Positions 39,699 to 50,737 of a DNA stretch of 64,000 bases are shown here, piece by piece. The notes under the pieces are model-generated. The model did no database searches. It was not told the DNA's origin and worked only from the letters and a program-made list of their open reading frames with translations. How positions within the stretch are numbered: position 1 is the first letter of the stretch; every line of letters starts with the position of its first letter. Source of the stretch: Domibacillus enclensis. Lineage in GTDB: Bacteria; Bacillota; Bacilli; Bacillales; Domibacillaceae. The position numbers and the translations under genes are program-made. The stretch spans positions 186,001 through 250,000 of the forward strand of contig NZ_FTLX01000003.1 in NCBI RefSeq assembly GCF_900156125.1, written 5' to 3'.

Positions 39699-40907
39699 AT
39701 GAATGGGAAAAATATTTTGCTTTGTGTCAGCGGCGGCATTGCGGTTTACAAAGTTGCCGCTTTAACGAGCAAGCTAAAGCAAGCGGGTGCAAGGGTAAAG
39801 GTTGTGATGACAGAATCTGCTCAAGCGTTTGTCTCCCCTGTGACGTTTCAAGCACTGTCAGGTGAGCCTGTGTATACCGACACATTTGAAGAGCCGGAAG
39901 CCGGAAAGATTGCGCACATCGACATCGCGGATTGGGCGGACCTTGTGATTGTGGCTCCGGCGACGGCGAATATGATCGCCAAAATGGCACATGGCATTGC
40001 AGATGATATGGTATCAACGGTCCTTTTAGCTGGAACGGCACCTAGATGGGTAGCACCCGCTATGAATGTCAATATGTATCATCATCCCGCTGTCCAAAAA
40101 AACATGGACACCTTAAAGGCATACGGCTGCCGCTTTATTGAACCAGGAGAAGGCTATTTGGCCTGCGGCTATACAGGGAAAGGGCGGCTGGAGGAACCGG
40201 AAGTCATCGCCGCGCTTGTGGCTGACTTTTTTCAAGAGCAGCAGGCAGATCAACCGCTGGACGGAAAGCGTATTGTAGTCACGGCAGGGCCGACAAGAGA
40301 AGCCGTTGACCCGGTTCGCTTTTTCACGAATCATTCTTCAGGAAAAATGGGCTATGCGATTGCTGAGGCTGCATATGAGATGGGCGCCGATGTGACGCTT
40401 ATCTCAGGGCCTGTTGTCATTCAAGCGCCAGCAGGCGTAAGTGTGCAAAGAGTAGAAACCGCAGAAGAAATGTATGAGGCTGTGATGAAGGAGTATGAGG
40501 GCGCGGACGTTGTCGTGAAAACAGCGGCTGTTGCAGATTACCGTCCGAAGCAGGTACATGCGCATAAAATGAAAAAACAGGATGGCTCGTTAACGATTGA
40601 GCTCGAACGAACAAAGGACATTTTAAAAGAGCTTGGTGAAAAGAAAACACACCAATTTTTAATCGGGTTTGCGGCGGAAACGAATGATGTGGAGCAGTAT
40701 GCAAAACAAAAGCTGACGTCTAAAAATGCCGATATGATTGTGGCGAACAATGTAAGCCAGGAAGGCGCCGGATTTGGCGGCGACACGAACATTATTACGC
40801 TCTATCACCGTGACGGATCCCAGCAGCATTTTGACAAAATGACAAAAAAACAAGCGGCTCAAGCGCTTTTAAAAGAAGCGGCCGCACAGATTGGTGAAGG
40901 AAAATGA
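39699..40907 (+). CDS. coaBC: Bifunctional phosphopantothenoylcysteine decarboxylase / phosphopantothenate-cysteine ligase
   Basis: Catalyses two steps of coenzyme A synthesis. It has 402 residues from ATG 39699 (B. subtilis 406), with GGAGG upstream; an in-frame start 51 bp earlier lacks one. The N-terminal CoaC flavoprotein domain (1-190) has the PxMNxxMW-type motif as APAMNVNMY and the catalytic cysteine in GYLACGYTGKGRL. The C-terminal CoaB ligase domain has VVTAGPTREAVDPVRFFTNHSSGKMG and KTAAVADYRP. It overlaps priA by 4 bp and heads the long operon reaching spoVM. Confidence 0.96.
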   Translation: MNGKNILLCVSGGIAVYKVAALTSKLKQAGARVKVVMTESAQAFVSPVTFQALSGEPVYTDTFEEPEAGKIAHIDIADWADLVIVAPATANMIAKMAHGIADDMVSTVLLAGTAPRWVAPAMNVNMYHHPAVQKNMDTLKAYGCRFIEPGEGYLACGYTGKGRLEEPEVIAALVADFFQEQQADQPLDGKRIVVTAGPTREAVDPVRFFTNHSSGKMGYAIAEAAYEMGADVTLISGPVVIQAPAGVSVQRVETAEEMYEAVMKEYEGADVVVKTAAVADYRPKQVHAHKMKKQDGSLTIELERTKDILKELGEKKTHQFLIGFAAETNDVEQYAKQKLTSKNADMIVANNVSQEGAGFGGDTNIITLYHRDGSQQHFDKMTKKQAAQALLKEAAAQIGEGK

Positions 40908-43300
40908 ACATTGCATCTGTGATCGTCGATGTCGCCGTCAGACAAACAGATCGTCCGTTTGACTACTCGATACCAGACATGTGGCGAGAGGTCATTCAGC
41001 CGGGCATGCGTGTGATCGTGCCGTTTGGACCGAGACACGTTCAAGGCTTTGTGCTGAGCGTAAAGGAGGAACCGGAAAGCCGGAAGCTGAAACCGATCGT
41101 GGAGCCGATGGATATCGTGCCGGTTTTGAATGAAGAGCTGCTGATGCTGGCAGACTGGCTGACAAAAGAATCATTATGCTTTAAAATCTCTGCATTGCAG
41201 GTGATGCTACCCGCTGCGATGAAAGCAAAGTATTCCAAGCATATTCGGACAACAGGTGAGGCACCGCTTTCTCCCCAAATGCAGACGTTTTTAAACGGAC
41301 GGGAAGAAGCTCCGTGGGAAGAAGCGTCAGAAGCAGGATTGCTTCCAGATGTACGAAAAGGGGTGAAGGACGGTTCCCTTGATGTTATCTATGCTGTGCG
41401 GAGCAAGGGCCGAAAAAAAACCGTCAGAATGGTGAAATGTGTGCTGCCCGAGGCAAAGCTGCAGGAAGTCATTCAATCGATGCCGAAAAATGCGATCAAG
41501 CAGAAGGAAGCGCTCCAGACATTTTGCGGGAAAGAAGGCGAGTGGCTGCCGCTGCATGAAACCGGCATTTCTTCCGCTGTCGCCAGAGCGATCATTCAAA
41601 AAGAATATGTCACTGAAAAGCAGGAAGAAGTATACAGGGATCCATTGGCGGGAAGGACCTTTACACCCGATCAGCCGCTGCTGCTGACGGATATCCAGCA
41701 GAAAGCGATCAACCCGATTTTAGAAAAGATTCATGAAGCAGCGGCACAGCCCTTTTTGCTGCACGGTGTGACCGGCAGCGGCAAAACGGAAATCTACCTG
41801 CAGTCCATCAGCGAGGTGCTGGCGAAGGGAAAAGAAGCGATCGTTCTCGTTCCGGAGATTTCCTTGACACCGCAAATGACTGACCGTTTTAAAAAGCGGT
41901 TCGGCAGCGAGGTAGCCGTTCTCCACAGTGGTCTGTCCACCGGTGAAAAATATGATGAGTGGCGGAAAATCAGCCGCAAGGAAGTAAAAGTAGTGGTGGG
42001 AGCCCGGTCGGCGGTGTTTGCGCCTTTTGAAAACATCGGCCTCATTATTATTGACGAGGAGCATGAAACGAGCTATAAGCAGGAGGAAAATCCGCGGTAT
42101 CATGCGAGAGATGTCGCGATCCGCCGTGCCCAATTTTACAGCTGCCCTGTTATTCTTGGAAGTGCCACGCCTTCCCTTGAGTCTTATGCAAGAGCGCAAA
42201 AGGGCGTATACACCTTGTTAACATTGGATCAGCGGGTAAATGACCGCCCGCTGCCGACAGTCGATATTATTGATATGCGGGAAGAACTGCGGGAAGGCAA
42301 CCGTTCAATGTTTTCACGAGATTTATTTGAAAAAATAAAAGACCGCATTGAAAAAGGAGAACAAGCCGTGCTGTTTTTAAACAAGCGTGGTTATTCGTCT
42401 TTTATCATGTGCCGTGACTGCGGATTTGTTCCGGAATGCCCGAACTGCGATGTGTCCATGACGTATCACCGGCACCGGCATCAGCTGAAGTGCCATTATT
42501 GCGGGCATGAAGATACAGCTCCTGACAAGTGCCCGGAATGCCAAAGCGAGCATATCCGCCATTTCGGCACCGGCACTCAAAAAGTAGAGGAAGAGCTTTT
42601 GAAGCTGCTGCCGGAAGCGCGAATTATTCGAATGGACGTTGATACGACCGGTACAAAAGGGGCCCATGAACGTCTGCTGAAGCAATTTGGCAATAAGGAA
42701 GCGGATATATTGCTGGGCACGCAAATGATTGCTAAAGGGCTTGATTTTCCGGATATTACGCTTGTCGGCGTGCTGAGCGCGGATACAATGCTGCACCTGC
42801 CGGATTTTCGTGCGTCAGAGAAAACCTTTCAGCTGCTTACCCAGGTCAGCGGCAGAGCCGGACGCCACCAGCTGCCGGGTGAGGTCGTGATTCAAACATA
42901 TACGCCTGAGCACTACAGCATCCAGCTGGCAGCAGATCAGCATTATGGAGCTTTTTACGAACAGGAAATGATGACAAGAAAAATGGGCGGCTACCCGCCG
43001 TTTTATTATTTAGCTCTTATTACCGTCAGTCACGAGGAAGCGATTGTCGCTTCGGCTGAAGCGGCAAAAATTGTGGCGAATATAAAGCCAGAGCTATCGC
43101 CTGCTGCGGTCATTCTCGGACCGGTCGCTTCACCGATTTCAAGGATCAACAATAGATATCGCTGGCAATGTCTGATAAAATACAAACGGGAACCAAAGCT
43201 TGGTGAGACGTTAAAACATGTACTCGAGCACTATGCTAAACAAGGAAAATCAAACGGATTGATGGTATCGGTTGATATTCATCCGTATGTATTAATGTAG
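40904..43300 (+). CDS. priA: Primosomal replication restart helicase PriA
   Basis: 3'-5' helicase that reloads the replisome at abandoned forks. It has 798 residues (B. subtilis 805). An N-terminal 3'BD domain is followed by helicase lobe 1, with Walker A GVTGSGKTEIYLQ and DEEH box IIIDEEHETSYKQ. A zinc region with eight cysteines (CRDC, CPNC, CHYC, CPEC) sits inside lobe 2. Motif VI is seen around QVSGRAGRHQLPG. The ATG lies in the end of coaBC. Confidence 0.97.
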   Translation: MNIASVIVDVAVRQTDRPFDYSIPDMWREVIQPGMRVIVPFGPRHVQGFVLSVKEEPESRKLKPIVEPMDIVPVLNEELLMLADWLTKESLCFKISALQVMLPAAMKAKYSKHIRTTGEAPLSPQMQTFLNGREEAPWEEASEAGLLPDVRKGVKDGSLDVIYAVRSKGRKKTVRMVKCVLPEAKLQEVIQSMPKNAIKQKEALQTFCGKEGEWLPLHETGISSAVARAIIQKEYVTEKQEEVYRDPLAGRTFTPDQPLLLTDIQQKAINPILEKIHEAAAQPFLLHGVTGSGKTEIYLQSISEVLAKGKEAIVLVPEISLTPQMTDRFKKRFGSEVAVLHSGLSTGEKYDEWRKISRKEVKVVVGARSAVFAPFENIGLIIIDEEHETSYKQEENPRYHARDVAIRRAQFYSCPVILGSATPSLESYARAQKGVYTLLTLDQRVNDRPLPTVDIIDMREELREGNRSMFSRDLFEKIKDRIEKGEQAVLFLNKRGYSSFIMCRDCGFVPECPNCDVSMTYHRHRHQLKCHYCGHEDTAPDKCPECQSEHIRHFGTGTQKVEEELLKLLPEARIIRMDVDTTGTKGAHERLLKQFGNKEADILLGTQMIAKGLDFPDITLVGVLSADTMLHLPDFRASEKTFQLLTQVSGRAGRHQLPGEVVIQTYTPEHYSIQLAADQHYGAFYEQEMMTRKMGGYPPFYYLALITVSHEEAIVASAEAAKIVANIKPELSPAAVILGPVASPISRINNRYRWQCLIKYKREPKLGETLKHVLEHYAKQGKSNGLMVSVDIHPYVLM

Positions 43301-43314
43301 AAAGAAGGAACAAC

Positions 43315-43800
43315 ATGTCGATTTTATCCATTGTGAAACATCCGGCGGCCATCTTAGAAACAAAATGCCAGCCAGTCACGGTGTTTGACAGTAAATTAAA
43401 GCGTCTCGTACGCGATATGAACGAAACGATGATCGAAGCAGACGGCGTCGGGCTTGCAGCGCCGCAGGTTGGAGTGGATCAGCGAGTGGCGGTTGTCGAT
43501 ATTGAAGACGACCATGGGCTTATTGTCTTAATCAATCCTGAACTGATCACATCAGAAGGCACACAAACGGATGTGGAGGGCTGCTTGAGCTTTCCAGAGC
43601 TGTACGGAGAGGTCACACGGCCGAACCGAATTCACATAAAAGCGCAAAATGTCAAAGGACAATTCTATACGCTTCAGGCAGAAGGATTTTTAGCCCGGGC
43701 GATTTTACATGAAATGGACCATCTGGACGGCGTCCTGTTTACAACAAAAGTGGAAAAATACTATTCTGCGGAAGAATTGGAAAGGATGAGTGCGGAATGA
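43315..43800 (+). CDS. def: Peptide deformylase
   Basis: Metal-dependent removal of the N-formyl group from nascent proteins. It has 161 residues (B. subtilis 160). All three family motifs are present: [18 protein letters not shown] with the metal cysteine, and HEMDHLDG with two metal histidines and the catalytic Glu. GAAGGAAC precedes the ATG. It overlaps fmt, whose product makes the formylated initiator that Def later processes. Confidence 0.97.
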   Translation: MSILSIVKHPAAILETKCQPVTVFDSKLKRLVRDMNETMIEADGVGLAAPQVGVDQRVAVVDIEDDHGLIVLINPELITSEGTQTDVEGCLSFPELYGEVTRPNRIHIKAQNVKGQFYTLQAEGFLARAILHEMDHLDGVLFTTKVEKYYSAEELERMSAE

Positions 43801-44753
43801 CAAGGATTGTTTTCATGGGAACACCGGATTTTTCTGTACCTGTTCTTGAAACGCTTTTAAACGACGGATATGATGTGCTGGCCGTTGTGACGCAGCCGGA
43901 TCGTCCGGTTGGCCGTAAAAAAGTGCTGACACCGCCGCCTGTAAAAGCAGCAGCCGTAAAGCACGGCATCCCGGTGTACCAGCCGGAAAAGCTGTCGAAA
44001 TCGGACGAGCTGGCGCAAATTATCGCGCTTGCGCCGGATTTACTTGTGACAGCAGCATACGGGCAGCTGCTGCCGAATGACCTGCTTGAAGCACCGAAGT
44101 TTGGCTGCATTAACGTGCACGCTTCTCTTTTGCCGGAGCTTCGTGGCGGCGCACCGATCCATTACTCGATCCTGCAAGGTAAAAAAGAAACAGGCATAAC
44201 GATTATGTATATGGCGGAGAAATTAGATGCTGGAGATATTATTTCACAGGCGGCTGTGACCATTGAAGAAGAAGACAATACCGGGACGCTTCATGACAAA
44301 TTAAGCATGACCGGGGCAACGCTTTTGTCTGAAACCATTCCCGCCCTTTTAAACGGGTCGGCTTCACGCACGCCGCAGGACGAAGCAAAGGCTACGTTCG
44401 CGCCGAACATCCGGCGTTCAGATGAGCAGATCATCTGGAACCGTCCGGGTGAGGAGCTGTACAATCAAGTTCGGGGACTTTGCCCGTGGCCCGTCGCGTA
44501 TACGACACTGGCTGGATCGGTCGTAAAGGTATGGAAATGTGAAAAAGTGAACGGTAAAACGGGCGTACCAGGCACGATTCTTTCTATACAAGAAGATGGA
44601 ATGATCGTTGCGACGGGGACGGACACCGCTTTAAAAATAACGGAACTGCAGCCTGCGGGCAAAAAGCGGATGACAGCGCGCGATTATTTACGCGGCTCGG
44701 GTGCATCGCTTCAAGCCGGGGCGGTATTTGGAGACAAAAATGAAAACAGTTAA
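43797..44753 (+). CDS. fmt: Methionyl-tRNA formyltransferase
   Basis: Formylates Met-tRNA-fMet for translation initiation using 10-formyl-THF. It has 318 residues (B. subtilis 317). The N-terminal formyltransferase domain has the catalytic [21 protein letters not shown] (Asn, His) and the later Asp in [12 protein letters not shown]-terminal tRNA-binding OB-fold starts at about residue 205. ATGA overlap with def. It overlaps rsmB by 14 bp. Confidence 0.97.
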   Translation: MTRIVFMGTPDFSVPVLETLLNDGYDVLAVVTQPDRPVGRKKVLTPPPVKAAAVKHGIPVYQPEKLSKSDELAQIIALAPDLLVTAAYGQLLPNDLLEAPKFGCINVHASLLPELRGGAPIHYSILQGKKETGITIMYMAEKLDAGDIISQAAVTIEEEDNTGTLHDKLSMTGATLLSETIPALLNGSASRTPQDEAKATFAPNIRRSDEQIIWNRPGEELYNQVRGLCPWPVAYTTLAGSVVKVWKCEKVNGKTGVPGTILSIQEDGMIVATGTDTALKITELQPAGKKRMTARDYLRGSGASLQAGAVFGDKNENS

Positions 44754-46065
44754 TGTACGCGAAGCAGCACTGGAATTGATTGATGCCGTCGAAAAAAGCG
44801 GGTCGTACAGCAATCTGATGCTGAATAATGCAATTGAAAAAAACAACATCACAGGACGGGATGCAGGACTTCTCACGGAAATCACGTATGGGACCATTCA
44901 GCGGAAGCTGACACTTGATTATTACCTGGCCCCCTTTTTGAAAAAAAAGCCGGAGCGGTGGGTGCATAATTTACTTCGACTATCCTTGTATCAAATGGTG
45001 TATTTGGATAAAGTGCCGGAGCGTGCGGTTATTCATGAAGCAGTGAATATTGCTAAAAAGCGCGGCCATAAAGGAATTGCCGGCATGGTCAATGGCGTAT
45101 TAAGATCCATTCAGCGGGAAGGGGTGCCCGATACAAAAGCCATAAAGAATGAAGTGGAGCGAATTTCAGTCGAAACGAGCCATCCACACTGGCTTGTTGA
45201 GCGCTGGACCAAGGCCTATGGCATTGAGAGAACGGAAGCGATGTGCCGGCACAATTTAACGGCACCGGAGCAGACTGTTCGTGTGAATACGCTGAAAATC
45301 GATCGTGAAGCGGCGGTAGCGGCCCTTTCAGAAGAAGGATTTGAAGCGGAAATCGCCAATACATCGAAAGCGGCCATTCGGCTGTTAAAAGGAAATGCGG
45401 CACGATCGGACCTGTATAAACATGGCTTCATTTCGATTCAGGATGAAAGCTCCATGCTGGTTGCACCGGTTGTTGGAGCGCTTCCTGGCCAGCGGGTGCT
45501 TGATATGTGTTCAGCACCTGGGGGCAAAACCGCTCATCTTGCTGAGCAGATGAACGGAGAAGGGCGTATTGATGCACTAGATATTCATGAGCATAAATTA
45601 AAGCTCGTTGCGCAAAATGCCGAACGGCTGGGCCTTCGTAATATTCATGTTCAAAAGCAGGATGCTCGCAAAGCAGGTGAGGTTTTTGAAAAGGAAACAT
45701 TTGATGCGATTTTAGTGGATGCCCCTTGCTCAGGTCTTGGCGTCATTCGCCGAAAGCCGGATTTGAAATATGCAAAAACAGAGCAGGATCTTCAAAATCT
45801 TCAGCGGATTCAGCTGTCGATTTTAGATGCGGCAGCCCCTCTTTTAAAGGAAAACGGCGTGCTTGTATACAGTACGTGTACAGTGGACAAAGAAGAAAAC
45901 GAAGGCACGGTACATGCTTTTTTAACTGCACATCCGGAGTTTGAACCGGTGCCGCTTGAACATATTGCCATCATGCCAGAGAAATCAATGATTCAGGTGT
46001 TCCCGGATGATTTTGGCGGGGACGGATTTTTTATTAGTAAATTTAGAAAGAAGGAAATAAATTAA
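44740..46065 (+). CDS. rsmB: 16S rRNA (cytosine-967-C5)-methyltransferase RsmB
   Basis: SAM-dependent m5C methyltransferase acting on 16S rRNA. It has 441 residues from ATG 44740 (B. subtilis YloM 447), with TTTGGAGAC upstream. The N-terminal NusB-like RNA-binding domain (1-130) is followed by the RsmB/NOL1 catalytic domain. That domain has the SAM motif [30 protein letters not shown] and the nucleophile cysteine in [13 protein letters not shown]. rlmN begins immediately after its stop. Confidence 0.95.
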   Translation: MKTVNVREAALELIDAVEKSGSYSNLMLNNAIEKNNITGRDAGLLTEITYGTIQRKLTLDYYLAPFLKKKPERWVHNLLRLSLYQMVYLDKVPERAVIHEAVNIAKKRGHKGIAGMVNGVLRSIQREGVPDTKAIKNEVERISVETSHPHWLVERWTKAYGIERTEAMCRHNLTAPEQTVRVNTLKIDREAAVAALSEEGFEAEIANTSKAAIRLLKGNAARSDLYKHGFISIQDESSMLVAPVVGALPGQRVLDMCSAPGGKTAHLAEQMNGEGRIDALDIHEHKLKLVAQNAERLGLRNIHVQKQDARKAGEVFEKETFDAILVDAPCSGLGVIRRKPDLKYAKTEQDLQNLQRIQLSILDAAAPLLKENGVLVYSTCTVDKEENEGTVHAFLTAHPEFEPVPLEHIAIMPEKSMIQVFPDDFGGDGFFISKFRKKEIN

Positions 46066-47145
46066 ATGACAACAGCACGTAAGAAGCAAACGGAGCCACA
46101 GAAGCCATCGATTTATTCACTGGAGCTAGAAGAACTAAAACAGTGGCTTTCAGACAATGGAGAAAAGCCGTTCCGGGCCGATCAAATTTTTGACTGGCTT
46201 TATGTGAAACGGGCCAAAACGGTCGATGACATGACGAATTTATCAAAAGAACTGCGGACGAAGCTGGATGAAGCGTTTATCTTCACCGTTTTGAAAACAG
46301 CGATTCAGCAGGAGTCAACAGATGGAACGATTAAGTTTTTATTTGAACTGCACGATGGGTATTCCATTGAAACGGTGCTTATGCGCCATGAATACGGAAA
46401 TTCGATTTGTGTCACAACACAGGTCGGCTGCCGGATCGGCTGTACGTTTTGTGCCTCCACACTCGGCGGCTTAAAACGGAATCTTGAAGCAGGTGAAATT
46501 GTTGCGCAGGTTGTGAAGGTGCAGCAGGCGCTTGATGAAGTGAACGAGCGGGTCAGCTCTGTCGTCATCATGGGCATTGGCGAGCCGTTCGACAATTACG
46601 AGGAAATGATGTCGTTCCTTCATATTATTAATCATGAAAAAGGGCTCAACATCGGCGCCCGTCACATTACCGTTTCTACGAGCGGAATTGTGCCGAAAAT
46701 TTACAAGTTTGCAGATGAAAAAACACAAATTAATTTTGCTGTTTCTTTGCATGCACCGAACGATGAACTGCGGACGAAGCTTATGCCGATCAATCGTGCT
46801 TACAAATTGAAGGATTTAATGGAATCCATTCGTTATTACACTGAAAAAACAGGCCGGCGCATTACGTTTGAATATGGCTTGTTCGGCGGTGAAAATGATT
46901 CCACCGCGCATGCGGAAGAGCTGGCTGCGCTTATTAAAGGAATCAAATGCCATGTGAACTTAATCCCGGTGAACTATGTGCCGGAGCGTGATTACGTCAG
47001 AACGCCGCGTAATAAAATTTTTGAATTTGAAAAAACATTAAAGAAAAATGGTGTAAATGCGACCATTCGTCGCGAGCAGGGAACAGATATTGACGCGGCA
47101 TGTGGACAGCTTCGTGCGAAAGAGCGTGCCGGCGAGACGAGGTGA
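46066..47145 (+). CDS. rlmN: Dual-specificity 23S rRNA/tRNA adenine-C2 methyltransferase RlmN
   Basis: Radical SAM enzyme methylating A2503 of 23S rRNA and A37 of some tRNAs. It has 359 residues (B. subtilis 363). The radical SAM cluster is in [12 protein letters not shown] (CxxxCxxC). [12 protein letters not shown] and the C-terminal cysteine near [12 protein letters not shown], used as methyl carrier, are also present. AAGAAGGAAA precedes the ATG. Housekeeping RlmN, not Cfr, by length and context between rsmB and prpC. Confidence 0.96.
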   Translation: MTTARKKQTEPQKPSIYSLELEELKQWLSDNGEKPFRADQIFDWLYVKRAKTVDDMTNLSKELRTKLDEAFIFTVLKTAIQQESTDGTIKFLFELHDGYSIETVLMRHEYGNSICVTTQVGCRIGCTFCASTLGGLKRNLEAGEIVAQVVKVQQALDEVNERVSSVVIMGIGEPFDNYEEMMSFLHIINHEKGLNIGARHITVSTSGIVPKIYKFADEKTQINFAVSLHAPNDELRTKLMPINRAYKLKDLMESIRYYTEKTGRRITFEYGLFGGENDSTAHAEELAALIKGIKCHVNLIPVNYVPERDYVRTPRNKIFEFEKTLKKNGVNATIRREQGTDIDAACGQLRAKERAGETR

Positions 47146-47149
47146 CCAC

Positions 47150-47902
47150 ATGAACGCAGTGTTTCGAACGGACCGGGGCCGGATCCGGTCGCATAATGAA
47201 GACAGTGGCGGCGTATTTCATCACGAAGGGCGTTTGTGCCTGGCTGTTGTGGCCGACGGAATGGGCGGACATAATGCCGGGGATATTGCCAGCAGGATGA
47301 CGATTGAAACGTTTGAGAAGGAGTGGGCAGAAACAGCCGCACACATTCAATCGCCAGATGAAGCAGTCAACTGGCTTAGATCGGTTATTCCGATGATTAA
47401 CGCCACCATTCTTCAGCATGCCGTTGAACATCCGGAATGCAGCGGCATGGGCACGACGCTTGTCGCAGCCTTATGTACAGAAAAATTTTGCACCATTGCA
47501 AGCATCGGCGACAGCCGGTGCTATTTGCAAAGCGAAGACGGTTTTACGCAAGTAACGGACGATCATTCTCTTGTGAATGAACTGGTGAAATCAGGTGAAA
47601 TTACAAAAGAAGCAGCTGAAGTTCATCCGAGAAAAAATGTGCTGACTCGTGCTCTCGGAACAGATGAGCAGGTGACGGTTGATTATCGAACCGTAATGTT
47701 TGAACCGGGTGACGTTCTGCTTCTTTGCTCGGACGGTCTGTCCAATAAAGTAACCCCTGCTGATATGAGCCATATTTTGCACTCGGCAGAACCTCTTGAA
47801 GAAAAAGCGGATACACTCATTCGTATGGCCAATCAGAATGGCGGCGAAGATAATATTACGGTCGTCATTCTCGGACACGGGGCCGAAAGCGGAAGCGGGT
47901 GA
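47150..47902 (+). CDS. prpC: PP2C-type serine/threonine phosphatase PrpC
   Basis: Cytoplasmic Mn-dependent phosphatase reversing PrkC phosphorylation. It has 250 residues from ATG 47150 (B. subtilis 254), with GAGGTG six bases upstream. PP2C motifs are GRIRSHNEDSGG, VVADGMGGHNAGD, SIGDSRCYL, LLLCSDGLSNKV and the C-terminal GGEDNITVVIL, supplying the metal aspartates. It ends four bases before prkC, forming the usual phosphatase-kinase pair. Confidence 0.96.
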   Translation: MNAVFRTDRGRIRSHNEDSGGVFHHEGRLCLAVVADGMGGHNAGDIASRMTIETFEKEWAETAAHIQSPDEAVNWLRSVIPMINATILQHAVEHPECSGMGTTLVAALCTEKFCTIASIGDSRCYLQSEDGFTQVTDDHSLVNELVKSGEITKEAAEVHPRKNVLTRALGTDEQVTVDYRTVMFEPGDVLLLCSDGLSNKVTPADMSHILHSAEPLEEKADTLIRMANQNGGEDNITVVILGHGAESGSG

Positions 47903-47906
47903 ATGC

Positions 47907-49847
47907 ATGTTAATCGGCAAAAGCTTAAGCGGCCGTTATAAAATCGTTCGAACGATTGGCGGCGGCGGCATGGCACATGTGTATTTAGCTAGAGACATGA
48001 TTTTAGACCGCGATGTCGCCATTAAAGTACTCCGGTTTGATTTCGCAGGCGAAGACGAATTTTTACGCCGTTTTCAGCGAGAGGCACAGGCTGCTTCAAG
48101 TCTGGCGCACCCGAATATTGTCAGCATTTACGACGTTGGGGAAGAGGACAATATTCATTTTATCGTCATGGAATATGTGGACGGTATGACACTGAAAGAG
48201 TACATTCAGCAATTTTCACCGGTTCCTTTTGAAAAAGTAATCGACATTATGAGGCAAATGACCAATGCCGTTGCATTTGCGCATCAGCATTCCATTATCC
48301 ACCGGGATGTAAAGCCGCATAATATGCTGATCGACCGGGATGGAACCGTGAAAATGACCGACTTCGGGATCGCGATGGCGATGAGTGCCACGTCGATTAC
48401 CCAGACCAATGCCGTTCTCGGCTCGGTTCATTACATTTCACCCGAGCAGGCGAGAGGCGGCATGGCGACTAAAAAGTCCGATATATATGCGCTCGGCATT
48501 GTCATGTACGAGCTGCTGACCGGAAGCCTTCCGTTTTCGGGAGAGTCAGCTGTGTCCATTGCATTAAAGCATTTGCAGACCGATACACCATCGGTCAGGC
48601 AGCTTTATCCCGGGATTCCGCAAAGCATCGAAAATATCGTTCTTCATGCAACAGCGAAAGACCCGTTTCATCGGTATATGAGTGCGGAAGAAATGGAAGA
48701 CGATCTTTCCACGGCGCTTGCCCCTCACCGTCAGCACGAAGAAAAGTTTGCGATACCGGACGATGACGACGAAATGACCAAAGCGATACCCGTTATTCCG
48801 GCAAAGCCGCCAGAACGATTGGAGCCGGTTTCTCCAGTGAAAAAGAATCCAGAACCGGAACCAAAAAAGAAAAAAAGAAAATGGCCATGGATTTTGCTGC
48901 TGCTTATCGCTTTGAGCGTTGCGGGAGCCATGATCTGGACAGCTGCGACAACCCCGAAGGATGTAGAAGTTCCAGAAACAAATGGCGCAAGCCCGGAAGC
49001 AGCTGCCACCTCACTCATTAATGCGGGGCTGATTGTAGGAGACTCGGATGAAGAAACGAGTGCAGATGTAGAAGAGGGAAAGGTCATCCGTACAGCGCCT
49101 GAAGCAGGGGCTACGGTGAAGGAAGGCACGGAAATTGACTTGTTTGTATCAGCTGGAAAAGAACGCAAGCCGATGGCTGACTATACAGGGAAGACGCTTG
49201 AGGAAACGAGGGAGCTGCTCGAGGAAGCCGGTTTCCGTGATGTGGAAGTGGAAATGATCCATGATGTTAGCGAAGCAGGCACGGTGCTCGAACAAAGCCC
49301 GAATCCGGATGAGCAGGTCATTCCGGAAGAAACAGGCGTGGAATTAACGGTCAGTGCCGGTCTCGCCAATATCGATTTAAAAGATCTTTCAGGCTATACC
49401 GAAAAAAGCCTCGAGGATTATGCGGATTCAAACGGCATCATTGTCAACATTTCAAGCGAGGAATATTCAGATTCAGTGCCTGCCGGACAAGTAATGGGCC
49501 AGACGCCCGGTGCCGGGACTGAAGTTGAACCAGGCAGCACGATTGACGTAACCCTTTCAAAAGGCCCGGAAGAAATTCCGACTGCAGAAGTGACAGTGGA
49601 AATCGTCATTCCGTACGATCCAGAAGTGGAAGGGGAGCCGCAGGAGGTTCAAATCTACCTCGAAGATGCTGCGCACAGTATGACCGAACCGTATGAAAAG
49701 TTTTTGATTACCGAGGAAACAGAAAGAACGATTGATATGACGATTGAAAAAGACACAAAAGCAGGATACAAGGTAATGCGCGACCAGGTCGTCATTATGG
49801 ATGAAATCGTGCAGTACCCGGAAGAAACAAATTCGGAATCTGAATAA
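47907..49847 (+). CDS. prkC: Serine/threonine protein kinase PrkC with PASTA domains
   Basis: Membrane kinase that senses muropeptides and signals spore germination and wall status. It has 646 residues (B. subtilis 648). The Hanks-type kinase domain (10-275) has the ATP loop GGGGMAHVY, Lys40, HRDVKPHNM and DFGIA. A Lys-rich juxtamembrane segment precedes one membrane helix (about 335-353). Outside the cell are three PASTA repeats (about 357-575) and a C-terminal beta domain. The start is ATG 47907 with GCGGGTGA close upstream; the upstream in-frame extension lies in prpC. Confidence 0.96.
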   Translation: MLIGKSLSGRYKIVRTIGGGGMAHVYLARDMILDRDVAIKVLRFDFAGEDEFLRRFQREAQAASSLAHPNIVSIYDVGEEDNIHFIVMEYVDGMTLKEYIQQFSPVPFEKVIDIMRQMTNAVAFAHQHSIIHRDVKPHNMLIDRDGTVKMTDFGIAMAMSATSITQTNAVLGSVHYISPEQARGGMATKKSDIYALGIVMYELLTGSLPFSGESAVSIALKHLQTDTPSVRQLYPGIPQSIENIVLHATAKDPFHRYMSAEEMEDDLSTALAPHRQHEEKFAIPDDDDEMTKAIPVIPAKPPERLEPVSPVKKNPEPEPKKKKRKWPWILLLLIALSVAGAMIWTAATTPKDVEVPETNGASPEAAATSLINAGLIVGDSDEETSADVEEGKVIRTAPEAGATVKEGTEIDLFVSAGKERKPMADYTGKTLEETRELLEEAGFRDVEVEMIHDVSEAGTVLEQSPNPDEQVIPEETGVELTVSAGLANIDLKDLSGYTEKSLEDYADSNGIIVNISSEEYSDSVPAGQVMGQTPGAGTEVEPGSTIDVTLSKGPEEIPTAEVTVEIVIPYDPEVEGEPQEVQIYLEDAAHSMTEPYEKFLITEETERTIDMTIEKDTKAGYKVMRDQVVIMDEIVQYPEETNSESE

Positions 49848-49858
49848 GGTGGTGCTTC

Positions 49859-50734
49859 ATGCCAGAAGGCAAAATTATAAAGGCGTTAAGCGGGTTTTAT
49901 TACGTACTGGACGGCGAAGACTTGATCCAGTGCCGGGGCAGAGGGGTTTTCCGCAAGCGGAACATCACCCCTCTTGTCGGCGACTATGTGGAATATGAAG
50001 CGGAAAATGACAAGGAAGGCTATATTCTGTCGATTGGCGACCGTAAAAACGAACTGGTCAGACCGCCTATTTCGAATATCGATCAGGCTGTCCTTGTTTT
50101 TTCCGCCCTGGAGCCAACGTTCAGCACGATGCTGCTTGACCGTTTTCTAGTGCTGATTGAATCGAAAAACGTTGAGCCGGTCATTTGTGTGACCAAAATG
50201 GATTTAGTAGAGGATTCTAAAGGGCTGCAAGCGTTTATGGAGGATTACCGGACGATCGGCTACACCGTCGTGGAAACCTCTTCTGAAAAAATGGAAGGCT
50301 TAGTTGCGCTTGAGGATTATTTGGCTGGCAAAACATCGGTGTTTGCTGGGCAGTCCGGCGTAGGGAAATCATCGCTTTTAAATGCCATTCGACCTGAGCT
50401 GGAGTTGAAAACAGATGAAATTTCTTCTTCGCTCGGACGAGGAAAGCACACGACCCGCCATGTCGAGCTCATTCCCCTGTCAGGCGGACTTGTAGCCGAT
50501 ACACCGGGCTTCAGCTCTCTTGATTTTGACGGGATAGAAGTAGAAGACTTGTCAGACTGCTTTCCAGAAATGGCCGAACGCAGTGCTGCCTGCAAGTTTC
50601 GCGGCTGCATTCATTTAAATGAACCAAAGTGTGCCGTTAAGCAGGCAGTTGAAAAGGACGAAATTCCTTCTTACCGGTACGACCATTATCTTCAGTTTAT
50701 CGAGGAAATTAAAGAAAGAAAGCCGAGGTATTAA
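49859..50734 (+). CDS. rsgA: Ribosome small subunit biogenesis GTPase RsgA
   Basis: Circularly permuted GTPase acting late in 30S maturation and inhibited by (p)ppGpp. It has 291 residues (B. subtilis YloQ 298). The N-terminal OB-fold is followed by the permuted G motifs in the order G4 (VTKMD), G1 (GQSGVGKSSLLN) and G3 (DTPGFSS). A C-terminal zinc site has CKFRGCIHLNEPKCAV. AAGGTGGTG precedes the ATG. Located between prkC and rpe as in B. subtilis. Confidence 0.97.
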   Translation: MPEGKIIKALSGFYYVLDGEDLIQCRGRGVFRKRNITPLVGDYVEYEAENDKEGYILSIGDRKNELVRPPISNIDQAVLVFSALEPTFSTMLLDRFLVLIESKNVEPVICVTKMDLVEDSKGLQAFMEDYRTIGYTVVETSSEKMEGLVALEDYLAGKTSVFAGQSGVGKSSLLNAIRPELELKTDEISSSLGRGKHTTRHVELIPLSGGLVADTPGFSSLDFDGIEVEDLSDCFPEMAERSAACKFRGCIHLNEPKCAVKQAVEKDEIPSYRYDHYLQFIEEIKERKPRY

Positions 50735-50737
50735 TGA

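Noticed and set aside
46066-47145. Cfr-type resistance methyltransferase
   Set aside because: Length, neighbours (rsmB, prpC) and overall sequence match housekeeping RlmN.
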